Of a stretch of 64,000 bases of DNA, positions 11,091-21,454 are shown piece after piece; position 1 is the stretch's first letter; the number at the start of each line of letters is the position of its first letter. Under the pieces are notes generated by a model, which worked only from the letters and a program-made list of their open reading frames with translations, was not told where the DNA came from and made no database searches. Position numbers and translations under genes: made by a program. This stretch comes from Isochrysis galbana (Eukaryota > Haptophyta > Isochrysidales > Isochrysidaceae). The stretch spans positions 5,226,632 to 5,290,631 of the forward strand of contig CM030937.1 of the NCBI GenBank assembly GCA_018136815.1, given 5' to 3'.

Positions 11091-11239
11091 CGGTGTGCTC
11101 GCGCGCCGCGCCACCGTGTCAGTTTCAGAGCGAGAGAGGTCTTCGAGGCGTCCCGCGTGACCCTGTCCGAGCAGGAGCTCGACGGCTTGCACATCGTCGC
11201 CCTCTCGTGCGCATGCGCGTACGAGTGGTGGTGTCATCC

Positions 11240-12060
11240 CTTGACCTTCCTCTCTTGTCAGGGAGAACGAGGCGAAGGAGGGGGCTGGGGCGCTGGGCGG
11301 ATAGAGGGGCTGGGGCGCTGGGCGGATGGGGGACGGCTCGGCGGCTGGGGAGGGGGGGGGGGCGGGGGCTGGGGGGGGGGGGCGGGGGGTTGGGGGAGCT
11401 CGGCGGGGGGGGGAAGGGGGTTGAGAATAATCATACCGTCAGGGGGCCCAACCTTTTCACAAGCCGTGTGACCTTTTCACAAGGGGGCGCCTGTGAAAAG
11501 CCCAGTTAAATATAATTACTAATGGTGCCCTCCCAGTGGGGGGGGGTAGTCACAATGGGGACGGTAGAAGTCCCGCGCCTTTGGCGCGGAAGAGGGGGGG
11601 GGGTATTAGAAGCCACAAGTGTCAGAGCGGGGACGGTAGAAGTCCCGCACCTTTGCGGCCCACGGGGGCTCGGCGGCCTATCATTCTAATGGTATACTCA
11701 ATTCCTGTCATTGTGTCCTTCCAAGTTGAAACTGCTTATAACCCAGCCAAATCATGTACAAAAAGGGCATGCCTGGCCACAGGGGTATGGGTTGGCCTCA
11801 CCTAACCACATTCTCCTAGGAGTGTACGGTTAGACGGCTAGATGTCTTACTGATCTCGTTGGGCAGTCGGCTGCGCCAGCGGCGGCGCACACACCCCCAA
11901 CCCGAAAGCACGGCACTACATAAACATAATACATATTGTAGTATACTTACGATCGCAAGGCATCCATAGCCTGAGCTATCCCACTGGAGATCACATGCAC
12001 TATGCACTCCCACACTTGAATGTGCTTCCTCCTCATCCTGTTCCTCCCCAACCTCAGGCT
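11240..12060. other. G-rich low complexity and gene-free sequence
   Basis: 11,270-11,420 is a G-rich tract with imperfect repeats of GGGGCTGGGGCGCTGGGCGG. From 11,430 there are two similar short blocks around GGGGACGGTAGAAGTCCCGC (11,556 and 11,630). No gene is supported up to 12,076. Confidence 0.5.
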
Positions 12061-12076
12061 CAGACTCAGACTCCGC

Positions 12077-12649
12077 CTACGCATAGGTACATTTATGGCC
12101 GCGCTCAGCATCACACGCATCCTCCGTCGGATCCCACATGACTCTCACCATACTCTCCCAGCATCCCAGTTGAGTGACAAGACACCAGTATAAGAAGCGC
12201 TGCCGATCCACTCCAAACTCTTTGGCCCATTGGGCCTTGGTCGTGATCGAGTATGGAGTGGTCGGCGCGCGGGTGGTACCAGTGGCAGATGGCATTGACA
12301 GCCCTCTGCTTCGTACTCTGCGACGGTTGGGCGCGCCCACAGCCGAATTTGACATTTGGGCACCTGTCCGTCGTCTGGGACGCCCATCGCGCGCGCACCC
12401 AGCCTCCTGCTCGTCTCGAAGGACGCTTTCGTCAACGCCGCGCGCTAGCGCCGGCGCCAGGTCCGGCGACTCAGTGGGCGCGCCCAGCGATGCCATGGCG
12501 GTGGAGTGGCCGGAGGGGATGCCCTGGCCCCACGGTGGGTCGCCCGGCACCGTGGGCAGCCTGGCTGGCTTCCAAGCGATGGCCACGAAGGACACTGATG
12601 CCAGGAGTTGCGCGCGCGCCAGGAAATGGCCGTACGCGGAGTATCGCAT
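12077..12649 (-). CDS. Hypothetical protein downstream of the Cys-rich membrane protein gene
   Basis: An open frame of 190 residues on the minus strand starts 14 nt after the stop of the gene at 12,663. The N-terminus (MRYSAYGHFLARAQLLASVS) is mildly hydrophobic. The middle is Pro/Ser/Arg-rich. The C-terminus (KAQWAKEFGVDRQRFLYWCL) has two cysteines and may be folded. I recognise no family. The TTTCTAG at the upstream stop also reads as a splice acceptor, so this could instead be a 3' exon of that gene in another frame. It may also be a chance frame in GC-rich DNA. Confidence 0.3.
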   Translation of the reverse strand: MRYSAYGHFLARAQLLASVSFVAIAWKPARLPTVPGDPPWGQGIPSGHSTAMASLGAPTESPDLAPALARGVDESVLRDEQEAGCARDGRPRRRTGAQMSNSAVGAPNRRRVRSRGLSMPSATGTTRAPTTPYSITTKAQWAKEFGVDRQRFLYWCLVTQLGCWESMVRVMWDPTEDACDAERGHKCTYA

Positions 12650-12662
12650 GATGCACCCACCA

Positions 12663-13367
12663 CTAGAAAGTAATCAAGTCAGGTGGCGCGAGCTGCGCCG
12701 CTAGTACCATAGCGGCGATTGTGGCAGAAATGGTCATCACTCGCATGCCCATATCTCGAGGGGCCTCACAAACAGTGGCCTCTACCACTGTAGTATTGTA
12801 TCGCAAGTGCAACTTGTCGCCGCAGAACCTCTGCGCCTCCCGAAGGACTGTAGTCCGCCCGGCACCCTGCTCAATGAGGGAAGCGATCTGAGGGCATATA
12901 CTCGTGCTGAGCTCAGCTACGAAATCTGTGCACCGGTCGGGGTCGAGGCGACAAGTGCGGAAGGTAGGCAATTCGGCTGCAATCACTGCATTCGCAGCAA
13001 GCGAGCACAGCCCAAGGGCTCCACCATCCACACGTCGACGCGCGGCGGCGAGAGCTTCTCGCGCGATGGCTGTGCAAATCGAGCACCGCTCGGCGAACGC
13101 ACCCGCCGGAAGCCCGCGCTCGGCGCACATGGCAGGGCCAGAGATTGATTCAATGTCGGCAACCGGCTCGCTCCCGTCGGCGCATAGATCCTCGGGCATT
13201 GCGGGGGAAATACAGCGCTGGGAGCGGCAGGTGGACCAGGCTTCGCCGTCAGAACAGCTCATGTTGCATGCATAGTAGTCGCGCGGTCCGCCAAGCGCCC
13301 CCGCCGCCAGCAGCGCCGCCGCCGCTGCCCGGCGAGCCGCCATGCCCCTGCGCCTCGCGCCCGCCAC
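12663..13367 (-). CDS. Secreted or type I membrane Cys-rich protein, possibly saposin-like
   Basis: A 234-residue frame. Residues 9-27 (MAARRAAAAALLAAGALGG) look like a signal peptide after a basic start. The next 180 residues hold about twelve cysteines, including CSICTAIAREALAAARRR and later CSLAANAV, CRLDPDRC and SICPQIASLIEQG. The spacing, with helices between Cys pairs, resembles saposin B-type domains, which bind lipids, but I cannot establish homology. Near the C-terminus, VMTISATIAAMVLAAQLA is a likely membrane segment with a short tail. The protein probably passes through the ER. Two ATGs eight codons apart are both usable; the first is annotated. Confidence 0.6.
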   Translation of the reverse strand: MAGARRRGMAARRAAAAALLAAGALGGPRDYYACNMSCSDGEAWSTCRSQRCISPAMPEDLCADGSEPVADIESISGPAMCAERGLPAGAFAERCSICTAIAREALAAARRRVDGGALGLCSLAANAVIAAELPTFRTCRLDPDRCTDFVAELSTSICPQIASLIEQGAGRTTVLREAQRFCGDKLHLRYNTTVVEATVCEAPRDMGMRVMTISATIAAMVLAAQLAPPDLITF

Positions 13368-13399
13368 TCGCTCGCCGAGAAGAGGGAGAGAGAACCTTA

Positions 13400-14285
13400 G
13401 GCCCAGGTCAATAGTCGTACAAATTGCTTTACTACTACACGTTTGGGGGGCTACTGGAGTGCGTCACAAGTGCAGTGGCGGCCGCAAGTTTGGGGGCGTG
13501 GTGCCCGCTCTCTACTCTCTACGAGTATAACCCGCCATCTGAGAGTATAATCGCCCTATCCACAGTACATGGGTACGCGCCGCCTTCCACCTTCCCTGCC
13601 GACTTTTTCACCCCAAAAATCGACCCACATATAATACACAAACAGGACGTTTTTCACGTTAAGAGCGGGTTCTCTTAAGACCCGCGACAAAAGCGCGAAA
13701 AGCCTGACTGACGACTGAGCAGACTGACACGCGCGCATGTCGCATGTCGAGTCGAGGTGAGCCATGACCGTCCGCCCCGCCTTCTGCCTGCTGGACCGCG
13801 TCCGTGTGCCGTGTGTGAGCCCGTGAGCCCGTGGGCGCGCCATCTCACATCTCAACATCTCAACTCTCAACCCCTCCCTCCGCTCCTTATAGGCTTATAG
13901 GCAAACGGCACTGCACGCGACGAAGCGTGAAGCGTGTCGCTCGCGGAGGGTGACAACGTCTTCCCTGGGGATGGCGTTGATCCCGAGCGACGCACGGCCG
14001 AGGTGGTGGAATAAAATACTAAATGCGATGTCCTAGCACTATAGCACTAATCTTATGATTGGTCGCCATGGAGGGGTGTTGTATTCACAGACTTTTGGGC
14101 ATGAATACTTCGGCATGGGCACGAGCATTCTTCGTTACGTACCGTCTCCTGTGTCCCTCGTGGTCGCGCAAGGCATGCTGATTCGGATTCTCGCCGGGCT
14201 CAAGTTCGGGTTCGATGATTTTCGTCTCGAAAATCGAGGAACATTTCCAATGGACATTTGGGCGAAAAAAACTAGACATTTTGGC
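13400..14285. other. Gene-free spacer
   Basis: Promoter-side sequence of the Cys-rich gene and unassigned sequence. A plus-strand open frame at 14,055-14,483 is judged antisense to the minus-strand transposon remnant and is not annotated. Confidence 0.45.
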
Positions 14286-14291
14286 CAGGGC

Positions 14292-14811
14292 CTATCGTTC
14301 ACATTTGTGGAGCTGACAAGTGCCAAGACAATTTGCGTCGCCGTTCTTGGCGCACTCATCCCAGAACTCTGTCTCGCAGGGCCCACTACCTTCCTTGAAT
14401 CTATTCAGTGCCCGCAACGTCTTGTTCACATTGCATTCGATGTCGAAGACCACGAGTTTGTTGCTTTGGAACGTCTTGGATAGGATGGCCAACTGATCGT
14501 GCACGTCGAGCATGAACGCGTTGAAAGCAGAGAAACGCCAATCAGTCAATTTGAGGCGGAGCTGCTAACGATCGTCTGAAGTAAGCTGTAAGCTGGGTGT
14601 TTGAAGGGTCAGTCAACTTCTCCACCAGCTCCGCCTTCGTCATCGTCATTTGAGAGCCGTCCCTGTAGACGATGTTGAAAATGTCAGTGGCGCTGCGCGT
14701 GCGCGCCCTCACCTCTTCTGCAACCACCCATCCCCACATCGAAGGGGGTGGGGGGTGAGGGGGGGGGGGGGGCGGGGGAGGAAGGGAGGGAGCGGGACCG
14801 CGGGACCGCAA
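14292..14811 (-). pseudogene. Remnant of a hAT-like (KIAA1586-type) transposon protein
   Basis: On the minus strand, 14,549-14,292 reads RFSAFNAFMLDVHDQLAILS then KTFQSNKLVVFDIECNVNKT. A D-x-x-x-x-L-x-x-L-S-x-x-F-Q motif followed by a helical stretch is typical of the central region of KIAA1586-like proteins derived from hAT transposons. An adjoining frame, 14,811-14,542, has DIFNIVYRDGSQMTMTKAEL, an acidic-Gly turn like the small Tudor/chromo-type modules found in such proteins. Both frames are short with no catalytic residues, so this is a decayed fragment. Confidence 0.4.
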
Positions 14812-14933
14812 GTATGTTGACTAGTACTCTAGTACTTATGTATGTACTTACATCTATAGACTATGTAACATGTAACAATATGTATAAGATGCTAATTATA
14901 GAACATATGTAATGCGGTTTAGTGGTTGAATAG

Positions 14934-15722
14934 TGGTGCTGGTCGCGCCATCCATTTGGTGAGCGGTGACTGGAACGGCCTCGTGGCGCCCCCGGTCGCG
15001 GGTCGAACGAAGTTGGGCACTCAGGGCGCGTCTTGGGGGCGTGACGACGTCATCACCGGGGGCCGCAATCGGCCGATTTCGACGCAGTGCGCGGGGGCGG
15101 CGGGCGCGATTAATGTGGCTGTGAGGGCGGCGTACCGCACTTTGGTGCTGGTAGCGCCATCCATTTGGTGAGTGAGCGGTGACTGGAACGGCCTCGTGGC
15201 GCCCCCGGTCGCGGGTCGGTGTTGGGTTCTCGAGCACTTGGCGATTTAAGCGGTTAGCGATAATTACGTACACGTTCTCAAGTCAATGAAAACACATAGC
15301 AGTGAAAATGTATTGCTATGCATATTGATTAACCAGGATCTTAGGTCCGGGTCAGCTGGCCATGCCCATGGTCCATGGTTTCGTGTTTCGCTGCCAGAGG
15401 CGCGCATGAAGGCCATCGGTAAAATAATACCGGAGGGGGCCTGACATATATTTCCGAACGGTCGTCAGAGGCTTGAGGAAATCGGGTATTTTTCGAAAAT
15501 TTTGCCGGAGTTTCGGCCATCGATATCGCACCCCTCCTCGCGGCGGATTCGCCAGATGCCATGCAGAGCGCCGCCAAGGATCTCGTAGCTGCAGCTGCGG
15601 CTTCTCGCAGGGATGGGCACTTTGCGGATCTCCCATACCGGAACATACAGGAAGCTTATTTAGGCCTTCGTTTGCCCATTACAGATGGTGCCCTCCGCAC
15701 CCCCCTAGTGAGTGACCGGGCT
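14934..15722 (+). mobile_element. Short non-autonomous hAT-related element carrying an eEF3 gene fragment
   Basis: The first 290 bp are 1.4 copies of the 205-bp unit seen upstream of the hAT transposase at 40 kb. The rest, from GTTGGGTTCTCGAGCACTTG to TAGTGAGTGACCGGGCTA, matches the tail of that element (42,190-42,605) nearly base for base. The transposase is absent. Between TTTTGCCGGA and TTTGCGGATCTCCC this copy carries about 108 bp of eEF3 sequence that the 42-kb copy lacks. This is the structure expected of an internally deleted element that has picked up host DNA. Confidence 0.65.
15514..15621 (+). pseudogene. Captured fragment of eEF3 exon 1 and intron 1
   Basis: 15,514-15,585 is identical by eye to 16,776-16,847 (eEF3 codons 2-26), and 15,591-15,621 matches 16,890-16,920, which lies inside eEF3 intron 1. 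The 42 bp between, containing the end of exon 1 and the donor site, are replaced by five bases. Intron sequence in the copy shows it came from DNA, not spliced mRNA. The fragment is 1.2 kb upstream of its source. Confidence 0.85.
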
Positions 15723-15729
15723 AGGATCT

Positions 15730-16745
15730 GGAGGTGCCTCTCTTCAGTGAGGGCCTACCCTCTATTTTTATCAAAATACAGTAGGGGAGGACTAGGGTGT
15801 CAGGAATTGAGTGGACACCGAGTATGGAGTGCTTGACGGCCCTAATGAATGAGGACCTTATGCGCTACCTTCAATCAATGCCTCTCTCTTCTTTCTTGCG
15901 CGGTGTGAGCGATGATGCGGCTCCGGAGAAGAGATTGGGAGAGAGATGCTGCGCGCGTGGAGATAGATGATGGCGCAGGCACCGCAGGAAGCTGTTTGAG
16001 ACGTGTTTGATGGGTTGGGGGGTGTGGGGTGGGGGAGGGTGTTGGAGTAGAGTTAGAGAAGAGGAGTGTAGAGTGGGTGTGGCTCTCTGCCGCCTCCTTG
16101 GTGCGGAGGCAGGCAGCAGGCAGGGGCACAGAGGAGGCGGCGGCGGCGGGGGAGGGGGGGGATTACAATAGGGGGAGAGGGGCAGAGAGAGAGGTGGGTG
16201 GGGGGTGCATGGGGAGAGAGAGAGTGAGAGAGAGAGAGAGTGAGGAGAGGGGGGGAGAGGGGGAGAGAGAGGATGGGGGAGGGGAGGCGCGGTCGGGCTG
16301 GTCCGGCCACGGTTTCGTCACGCGCGCGTCGGACGGCTCTCTCTGATGACGACCCCCTCCCCCCCCCGGGAGAGGGGAGGGGGGAGGGGGAGGGGGGGGG
16401 GGGGGCGCCTTCCGCGCGGGGGGGGAGGGGGAGGGGGGGGGGGGAAAGGGACGGCGAGGGGGGGGGGAGAGAGCCCCGAAGGCGCGCTCATCAGCGGCGA
16501 GAGTGCGAGCGAGACATCCTCTCTCGGCAAGGTGAAGAAGGGGGAGAGGGAAGGGCTTGGAGCAAGAGCGGGGAGGGGACCCTAGCCCCTCTGCTCATCG
16601 GCCGCGCCCGCGCTCGACGTGCCTTGCGCGCAACACGGCTGGCTCTCCTCACCCGCACTGCGCTGTGCTGTGCCTCCCCCAGGCACAGTCACCGCTCTCT
16701 CTCAAATGCTCTCGCTCACACGATTGCGCCATTCTGCTCAACCAC
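15730..16745. other. Purine-rich region upstream of eEF3
   Basis: Contains GAGA and poly-G/poly-C tracts (16,190-16,470) and no supported gene. A pyrimidine-rich stretch ending CAACCACAG at 16,746 could be a 5'-UTR splice acceptor for the eEF3 transcript. Confidence 0.4.
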
Positions 16746-16771
16746 AGGTTGAAAAGTTTCACACGCACGTG

Positions 16772-19700
16772 ATGACGGCCATCGATATCGCACCCCTCCT
16801 CGCGGCGGATTCGCCAGATGCCATGCAGAGCGCCGCCAAGGATCTCGCGGCTAAGGTCAAGTCTGCAGGAGCGGTGCGTCGCCACACTCGCAGCTGCGGC
16901 TTCTCGCAGGGATGGGCACTGTTGTCGTGTGCTGGTCAACCGGGTGCCGTGGTCGGCATCGCTCTAGCGACATCGGATCAACATCTCCTGACTCACCCCG
17001 CCCCCCTTCCATTTCACAGAGCGCTCTGAGGAGCTCTGGCATCCTTGCCAAACTCCGGGCTGAAATCGGTGACAAGGGCAAGGCCAAGGCGAACCAGCGT
17101 GCTGCGGCCCTGTATGGCCTCGACGCGCTCTTGTCGACCCTTGGCGGTGCCGCGGAGGCTTACATTGTCCCGTTCGTTCCCGACATGATTGAATGCCAAT
17201 CAGACAAGATGAAGCCGGTCCAGGTGGCGGCCTCGGCCTTCGCAAAGACGGTAATTGCAGTCGTCTCACCAAACTCTGTGCGGCTCTTGCTTGAGTATGT
17301 CTTGCCAGAGTGCGACGGCAAGTGGCAGGGCAACCTCGTTCGCGTCGAAATGATCGGCGAACTCTCGTCGAAGCACCCGGCGCAGATGGCGCGTCACCTG
17401 ACCGAGGTGATTCCCGTGCTGAGCGAGCTCATGTACGACACTAAGGCTCAAGTGAAGGAGGCGGCGACGAGCGCCATGCGCACCGCGTGCAACACGGTGC
17501 TCAACAAGGACATTGTGGGCTTCATCCCCGAGATCATCGAGTGTATCACCCACCCGGAGAAGACGGCCGAGACCGTACACTCCCTTGCCGGTGTCGTCTT
17601 CGTCCAGGATATTGACGCCTCCGCGCTCGCCCTCATGAACCCCCTTCTCAAGCGTGGTTTCGATGTGCCCACCACATCAATCAAGCGCAACTGTGCGCGC
17701 ATAGTGGAGAATATGGCCAAGCTATGCGATGATCCTTACGAGATTGCGCCCTTCGTCCCTGTCCTCCTTCCTGCCCTTGAGCGCGCCAAGGACGAGATTT
17801 CCGACCCGGAGTGCCGTGACGTTTGCGCCAACGCGCACGACCAGCTCGAGCGCACTTCCAAGAAGCCGCCGGTCTGGAAGAAGATTGAGCTCTCCAAGGT
17901 CGAGGGCACAATCAAGTCGCTCGCCAAGGACATCGACCCGGAGACGCTCAAATTCGCGGCATCGATCTGCCTCTCACTCTGCGACCTGAAGGACCTGGCC
18001 CCGGCGGCGTGGTCGAGCGCACTCAAGCCGTGCCTTACGGCGGCGCTGCCCAAGGCAAACATCGACAAGCTGGTCACCTCGCTACTTGAGCAGTGCTCGA
18101 AGGACGTGCAGATCGAGGAGGCCAAGGAGGAAGCCGACGACGCCGAGCAGCTATGCGACTGCCAGTTTTCGCTCGCCTACGGCAACAAGGTGCTCCTGAA
18201 CCAGACCAAGCTCAAGCTCAAGCGCGGCTACCGCTACGGCCTGTGTGGCAAGAACGACTCGGGCAAGACGTCGCTGATGCGCGCCATTGCAAACCAGCAG
18301 GTGGAAGGCTTCCCTCCTCCGTCTGAGTTGCGCACCATGTTTGTCGAGACCGACGTTCAGGGCGAACTCGCCGAGGTTCCCGTGCTTGAGTTTGTGGTCA
18401 ACCACGAGGGTCTCAAGGAGTTTGGCATCACGCACGAGCAGGCTCGCGAAAAGCTCCTCTCCGTTGGTTTTGCGGAAGACGACTCTGGCATGGCGGCCGC
18501 CTCGCTCACCAAGCAGGTCGGCCGCCTCTCTGGTGGGTGGCGCATGAAGCTCGCCCTCGTGCGTGCGATGCTCATGAAGGCAGATATCCTCCTTCTTGAC
18601 GAGCCTACTAACCACCTGGACCCCGGCAATGTGAAGTGGGTGATTGACTACCTTACCTCGTTGACCAATGTCACCTCTATCATTGTCTCGCACGACATCA
18701 AGGTGCTCGACCAGGTCTGCACGCACGTCCTGCAGATCGATAACCTCAAGCTCAAGCTCTTCAAGGGCAACCTGACTCATGTCGCCAAGACTGAGGCACC
18801 TGAGCTCCTCTCCTACTTCGAGCTCAAGGCGACCAAGTTCAAGATGTCCTTCCCGCAGCCTGGCCCGCTCGAGGGCGTCACCTCGAAGGGCAAGCACATC
18901 ATGAAGATGACCAACATCACCTTCACCTATCCGGGTGCGCCAAAGCCGCAGCTCGAGAAGGTGACGGTTCGCGTCTCGCTCTCGACGCGCGCTGCGTGCA
19001 TCGGCGCCAATGGCGCGGGGAAGTCGACCATGATCAAGCTGCTCACTGGCGAGCTCCAGCCCGACGTGGGGTCCGGCGACGTCTGGCGGCACCCCAACTG
19101 CCGCGTTGCGTACGTGGCACAGCACGCCTTCCACCACATTGAGAATCACCTCGAGAAGACGCCCAACGAGTACATCCGCTGGCGCTACGAGCATGGCTCC
19201 GACAAGGAAGGCCTCGAGAAGGTGACGGCCAAGATGACAGCCGAGGAAGAAGAGCGGCTCAAGATGCCCATCCCAATCGACGTGAAGACGGAAGACGGTA
19301 AGATGCACACCATGAAGCTCGTCTTCAAGCGCTTCACCGATGGTCGTCGCGTGATTGGTAAGGACAAGGAGGTGTCTTACGAGGTGAAGTGGCAGAATGA
19401 TACTGTCTCCTGGGTGCCCAAGTCCAAGCTTGTGCAAGCCGGCTTCGAGAAGTTGCTCAAACAGACCGACGACCGCATCGCTGCCCTCGCGACCCAGCTC
19501 GTCCGGCCACTGACGCAAAAGTTCGTCGAGCAGCATCTCAAGGACGTAGGACTCGACGCCGAATTCGCCACCCACACGCGCATTGGCGCGCTCTCGGGCG
19601 GCCAGAAGGTCAAAGTCGTCCTCGCCGCCGCCATGTGGAACACACCGCACATCGTCATTCTTGACGAACCGACCAACTACCTCGACCGCGACTCGCTCGG

Positions 19701-20058
19701 TGCCATGGCGCAGGCCATCCACGAATACGAGGGCGGCGTTGTCATCATCTCGCACAATGCGCAATTTGTTGACCAAGTCTGCCCCGAGGTATGGCACCTC
19801 GAGAACCACACGCTCAACCTCAAGGGCTCGTACGACTGGCTTGAGTCAGCTAACAAAGAGGCGGTCAAGCAGGCCGCGCAAGCAGACACGTACATCGACG
19901 GCCTTGGGAACGAGGTGGCCATCCAAAAGGCAAAGAAGCCGCCGACGAAGGCAGAATTGAAGAAGATTAAGAAGGCAATCGCCGACAAGCGCAAGGGCGG
20001 TCTCGAGGTCTACACGGACGAGGAGCTTGAAGCGGCTGGCTTCTTGGTGGAGGGCTGA
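16772..20058 (+). CDS. Eukaryotic elongation factor 3 (ABC-F-type translation ATPase)
   Basis: Two exons, 16,772-16,873 and 17,020-20,058, joined in phase 0 across a 146-bp GT-AG intron, give 1046 residues, the usual eEF3 length. The start MTAIDIAPLLAADSPDAMQS opens exon 1. HEAT-type helices fill about residues 40-310. ABC1 has Walker A GLCGKNDSGKTS near 441, signature LSGGW near 537 and Walker B ILLLDEPTNHLD near 560. ABC2 has Walker A GANGAGKST near 700, a chromodomain-like insertion around 812-838 (VSYEVKWQNDTVSWVPKSKL), signature LSGGQ near 891 and Walker B IVILDEPTNYLD near 915. The C-terminus is Lys-rich. In fungi eEF3 binds the ribosome and uses ATP to release E-site tRNA. The first ABC P-loop has a Lys and an Asp where fungi have Pro and Gly. 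The open frame read straight into the intron would give a false N-terminus. Confidence 0.95.
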
Positions 20059-20059
20059 G

Positions 20060-20560
20060 GGCAGGGGACCCCTTCAGCCCAGGTCTCAGCGTCTCCGCCG
20101 GGGCCGCCCCTGCGGCATACAGGGGCGAAGAAGCAACACCGCGAGAGGAGCGAAGGATCGTGATCGGGCGATCGACCTCCGCGGAGTCCGCTGCGCGCCC
20201 GTGATGGGCACGCTTGCTGCTGCTGGGCGACGGCGAAATGGGAGGGGCATGACTTCGGCTTGCCATGCCCCTTGGTAGCGCTCCCATTGTGGTAGAGTCT
20301 GAGAATCAACGAAAAATTCTTGAATAGTATTGGCTACTGCCTATTGACGGACACGGGGCGCTACGGTCCCACCTATGCCATCGCCCACACTGCTCCGCTA
20401 TATCCGTGCAACGGCTGATCACTGGCCTTTGGAGACCCGAGTAACTAGCGGTAGCGGCCGTACACATTCTCTCAAAACAACTTTATCTTTTATCCTCACC
20501 ACGCGCGCGCCCCAGGGATGGACATTTCGCAGCCACGCCCGCTTGCCCTTACTTTTACTC
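20060..20560. other. 3' flank of eEF3, no gene seen
   Basis: No supported gene. Confidence 0.5.
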
Positions 20561-20564
20561 GTTC

Positions 20565-21060
20565 CGCCAACTAAGTTTATACTTGGTTCACCCATGGCGG
20601 GGCACGAGCCCCCCCCTCTCTCCACTCCTCCCCCGCCATGGGGGAGGAACCACCCACTCTCCTGGCATGCCTGATGGCTTGCCAGGAGCACACTGCCATG
20701 CTGACCCATCCCTCTCCCCACAGGCACGCCTGATTCGCCCGCCCTGGCCTGTCGTGGCCAGCCCATCCCTCTGACCAGCCCCTCCTCCCCCTGGGCCCCC
20801 TTGATCAGGACCCCCCAGCCAGCTCCAGTCGACTGGCAGGGGCTCGAGAGCCAGCGATGGAGAGGCAGGAGGGGCCAGGGCCATGCCCCAGCCTCACCTG
20901 CCCCCTGAGCTGCGCTCCCAGGCCCCTGCTGGCCTCCTGGGGACCTGAAGAGGGGGAGGGGCCGCAGGCGCGCGCCATGGGCCCCCGCCGCAGGGAAGAG
21001 AGGAGGAAAAGGGAAGAGGGAGGGGAGGGGGGAGTGGCAGCTCTCCCCTCCGGTGTTTAC
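20565..21060 (+). repeat. Dispersed repeat family D, copy 2
   Basis: Opens with CAACTAAGTTTATACTTGGT, a near-palindrome, then a GC-rich hairpin-like block (CGGGGCACGAGCCCCCCCC). The next 350 bp closely match 34,914-35,330, including GATGGCTTGCCAGGAG and the later CCAGCGATGGAGAGGCAG block. No coding function is apparent. Confidence 0.7.
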
Positions 21061-21179
21061 GTGTCTTCTCGCCCCGTTTGGGTAAGAGAAGACGGGGGCG
21101 CCAGAACCAGGAGGGAAGGGCCGCGGCTCGCCGCGGCCACTCGCTCTTGCGAGGAGAGATTAGCGTTTCTGGGCTCCTA

Positions 21180-21425
21180 TTCATGAGTGCCCCCCCCCCT
21201 GCGTTGTTTTTACCCAAAAGGGGTTTTCCCCCAGCGTGGACTCGAGGAGAGGACGTGCTGGGGTGCGCGGGGTCGGTGCGTGCACTGGGGGGAGGACGAA
21301 TATCGGGGGGAGGGGGCGGGGCCCCCTCCCCCCGGTAGCACTCGGACACCTGGCTCGTCAGGCATGGCGGGATTCCGGGACGGAAAAGTTGTGTCCAATT
21401 AGCTAGTGGGGTTGGCTAGGATATA
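21180..21425 (-). repeat. Dispersed repeat family E, minus copy
   Basis: Read on the minus strand this starts ATATCCTAGCCAACCCCACT at 21,425 and continues with TTGGACACAACTTTTC, CATGCCTGACGAGCCAGGTG and then a GC-rich region with CAGTGCACGCACCGAC. The same order occurs at 30,983 (plus) and 62,093 (plus). The sharp common edge at ATATCCTAGCC looks like an element terminus. Confidence 0.7.
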
Positions 21426-21454
21426 ACATTAATTATTTTATTTTATTTATTTTA

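Noticed and set aside
14055-14483. 142-residue plus-strand frame
   Set aside because: Antisense to the KIAA1586-like remnant, whose minus-strand protein pattern is more convincing.
16912-17019. N-terminal 36 residues of the uninterrupted eEF3 frame
   Set aside because: This is intron 1; the real start is MTAIDIAPLL at 16,772, supported by family length and splice signals.
18151-19809. 552-residue open frame on the minus strand
   Set aside because: Exactly antisense to the eEF3 ABC domains; its openness follows from GC-rich codon use on the plus strand.
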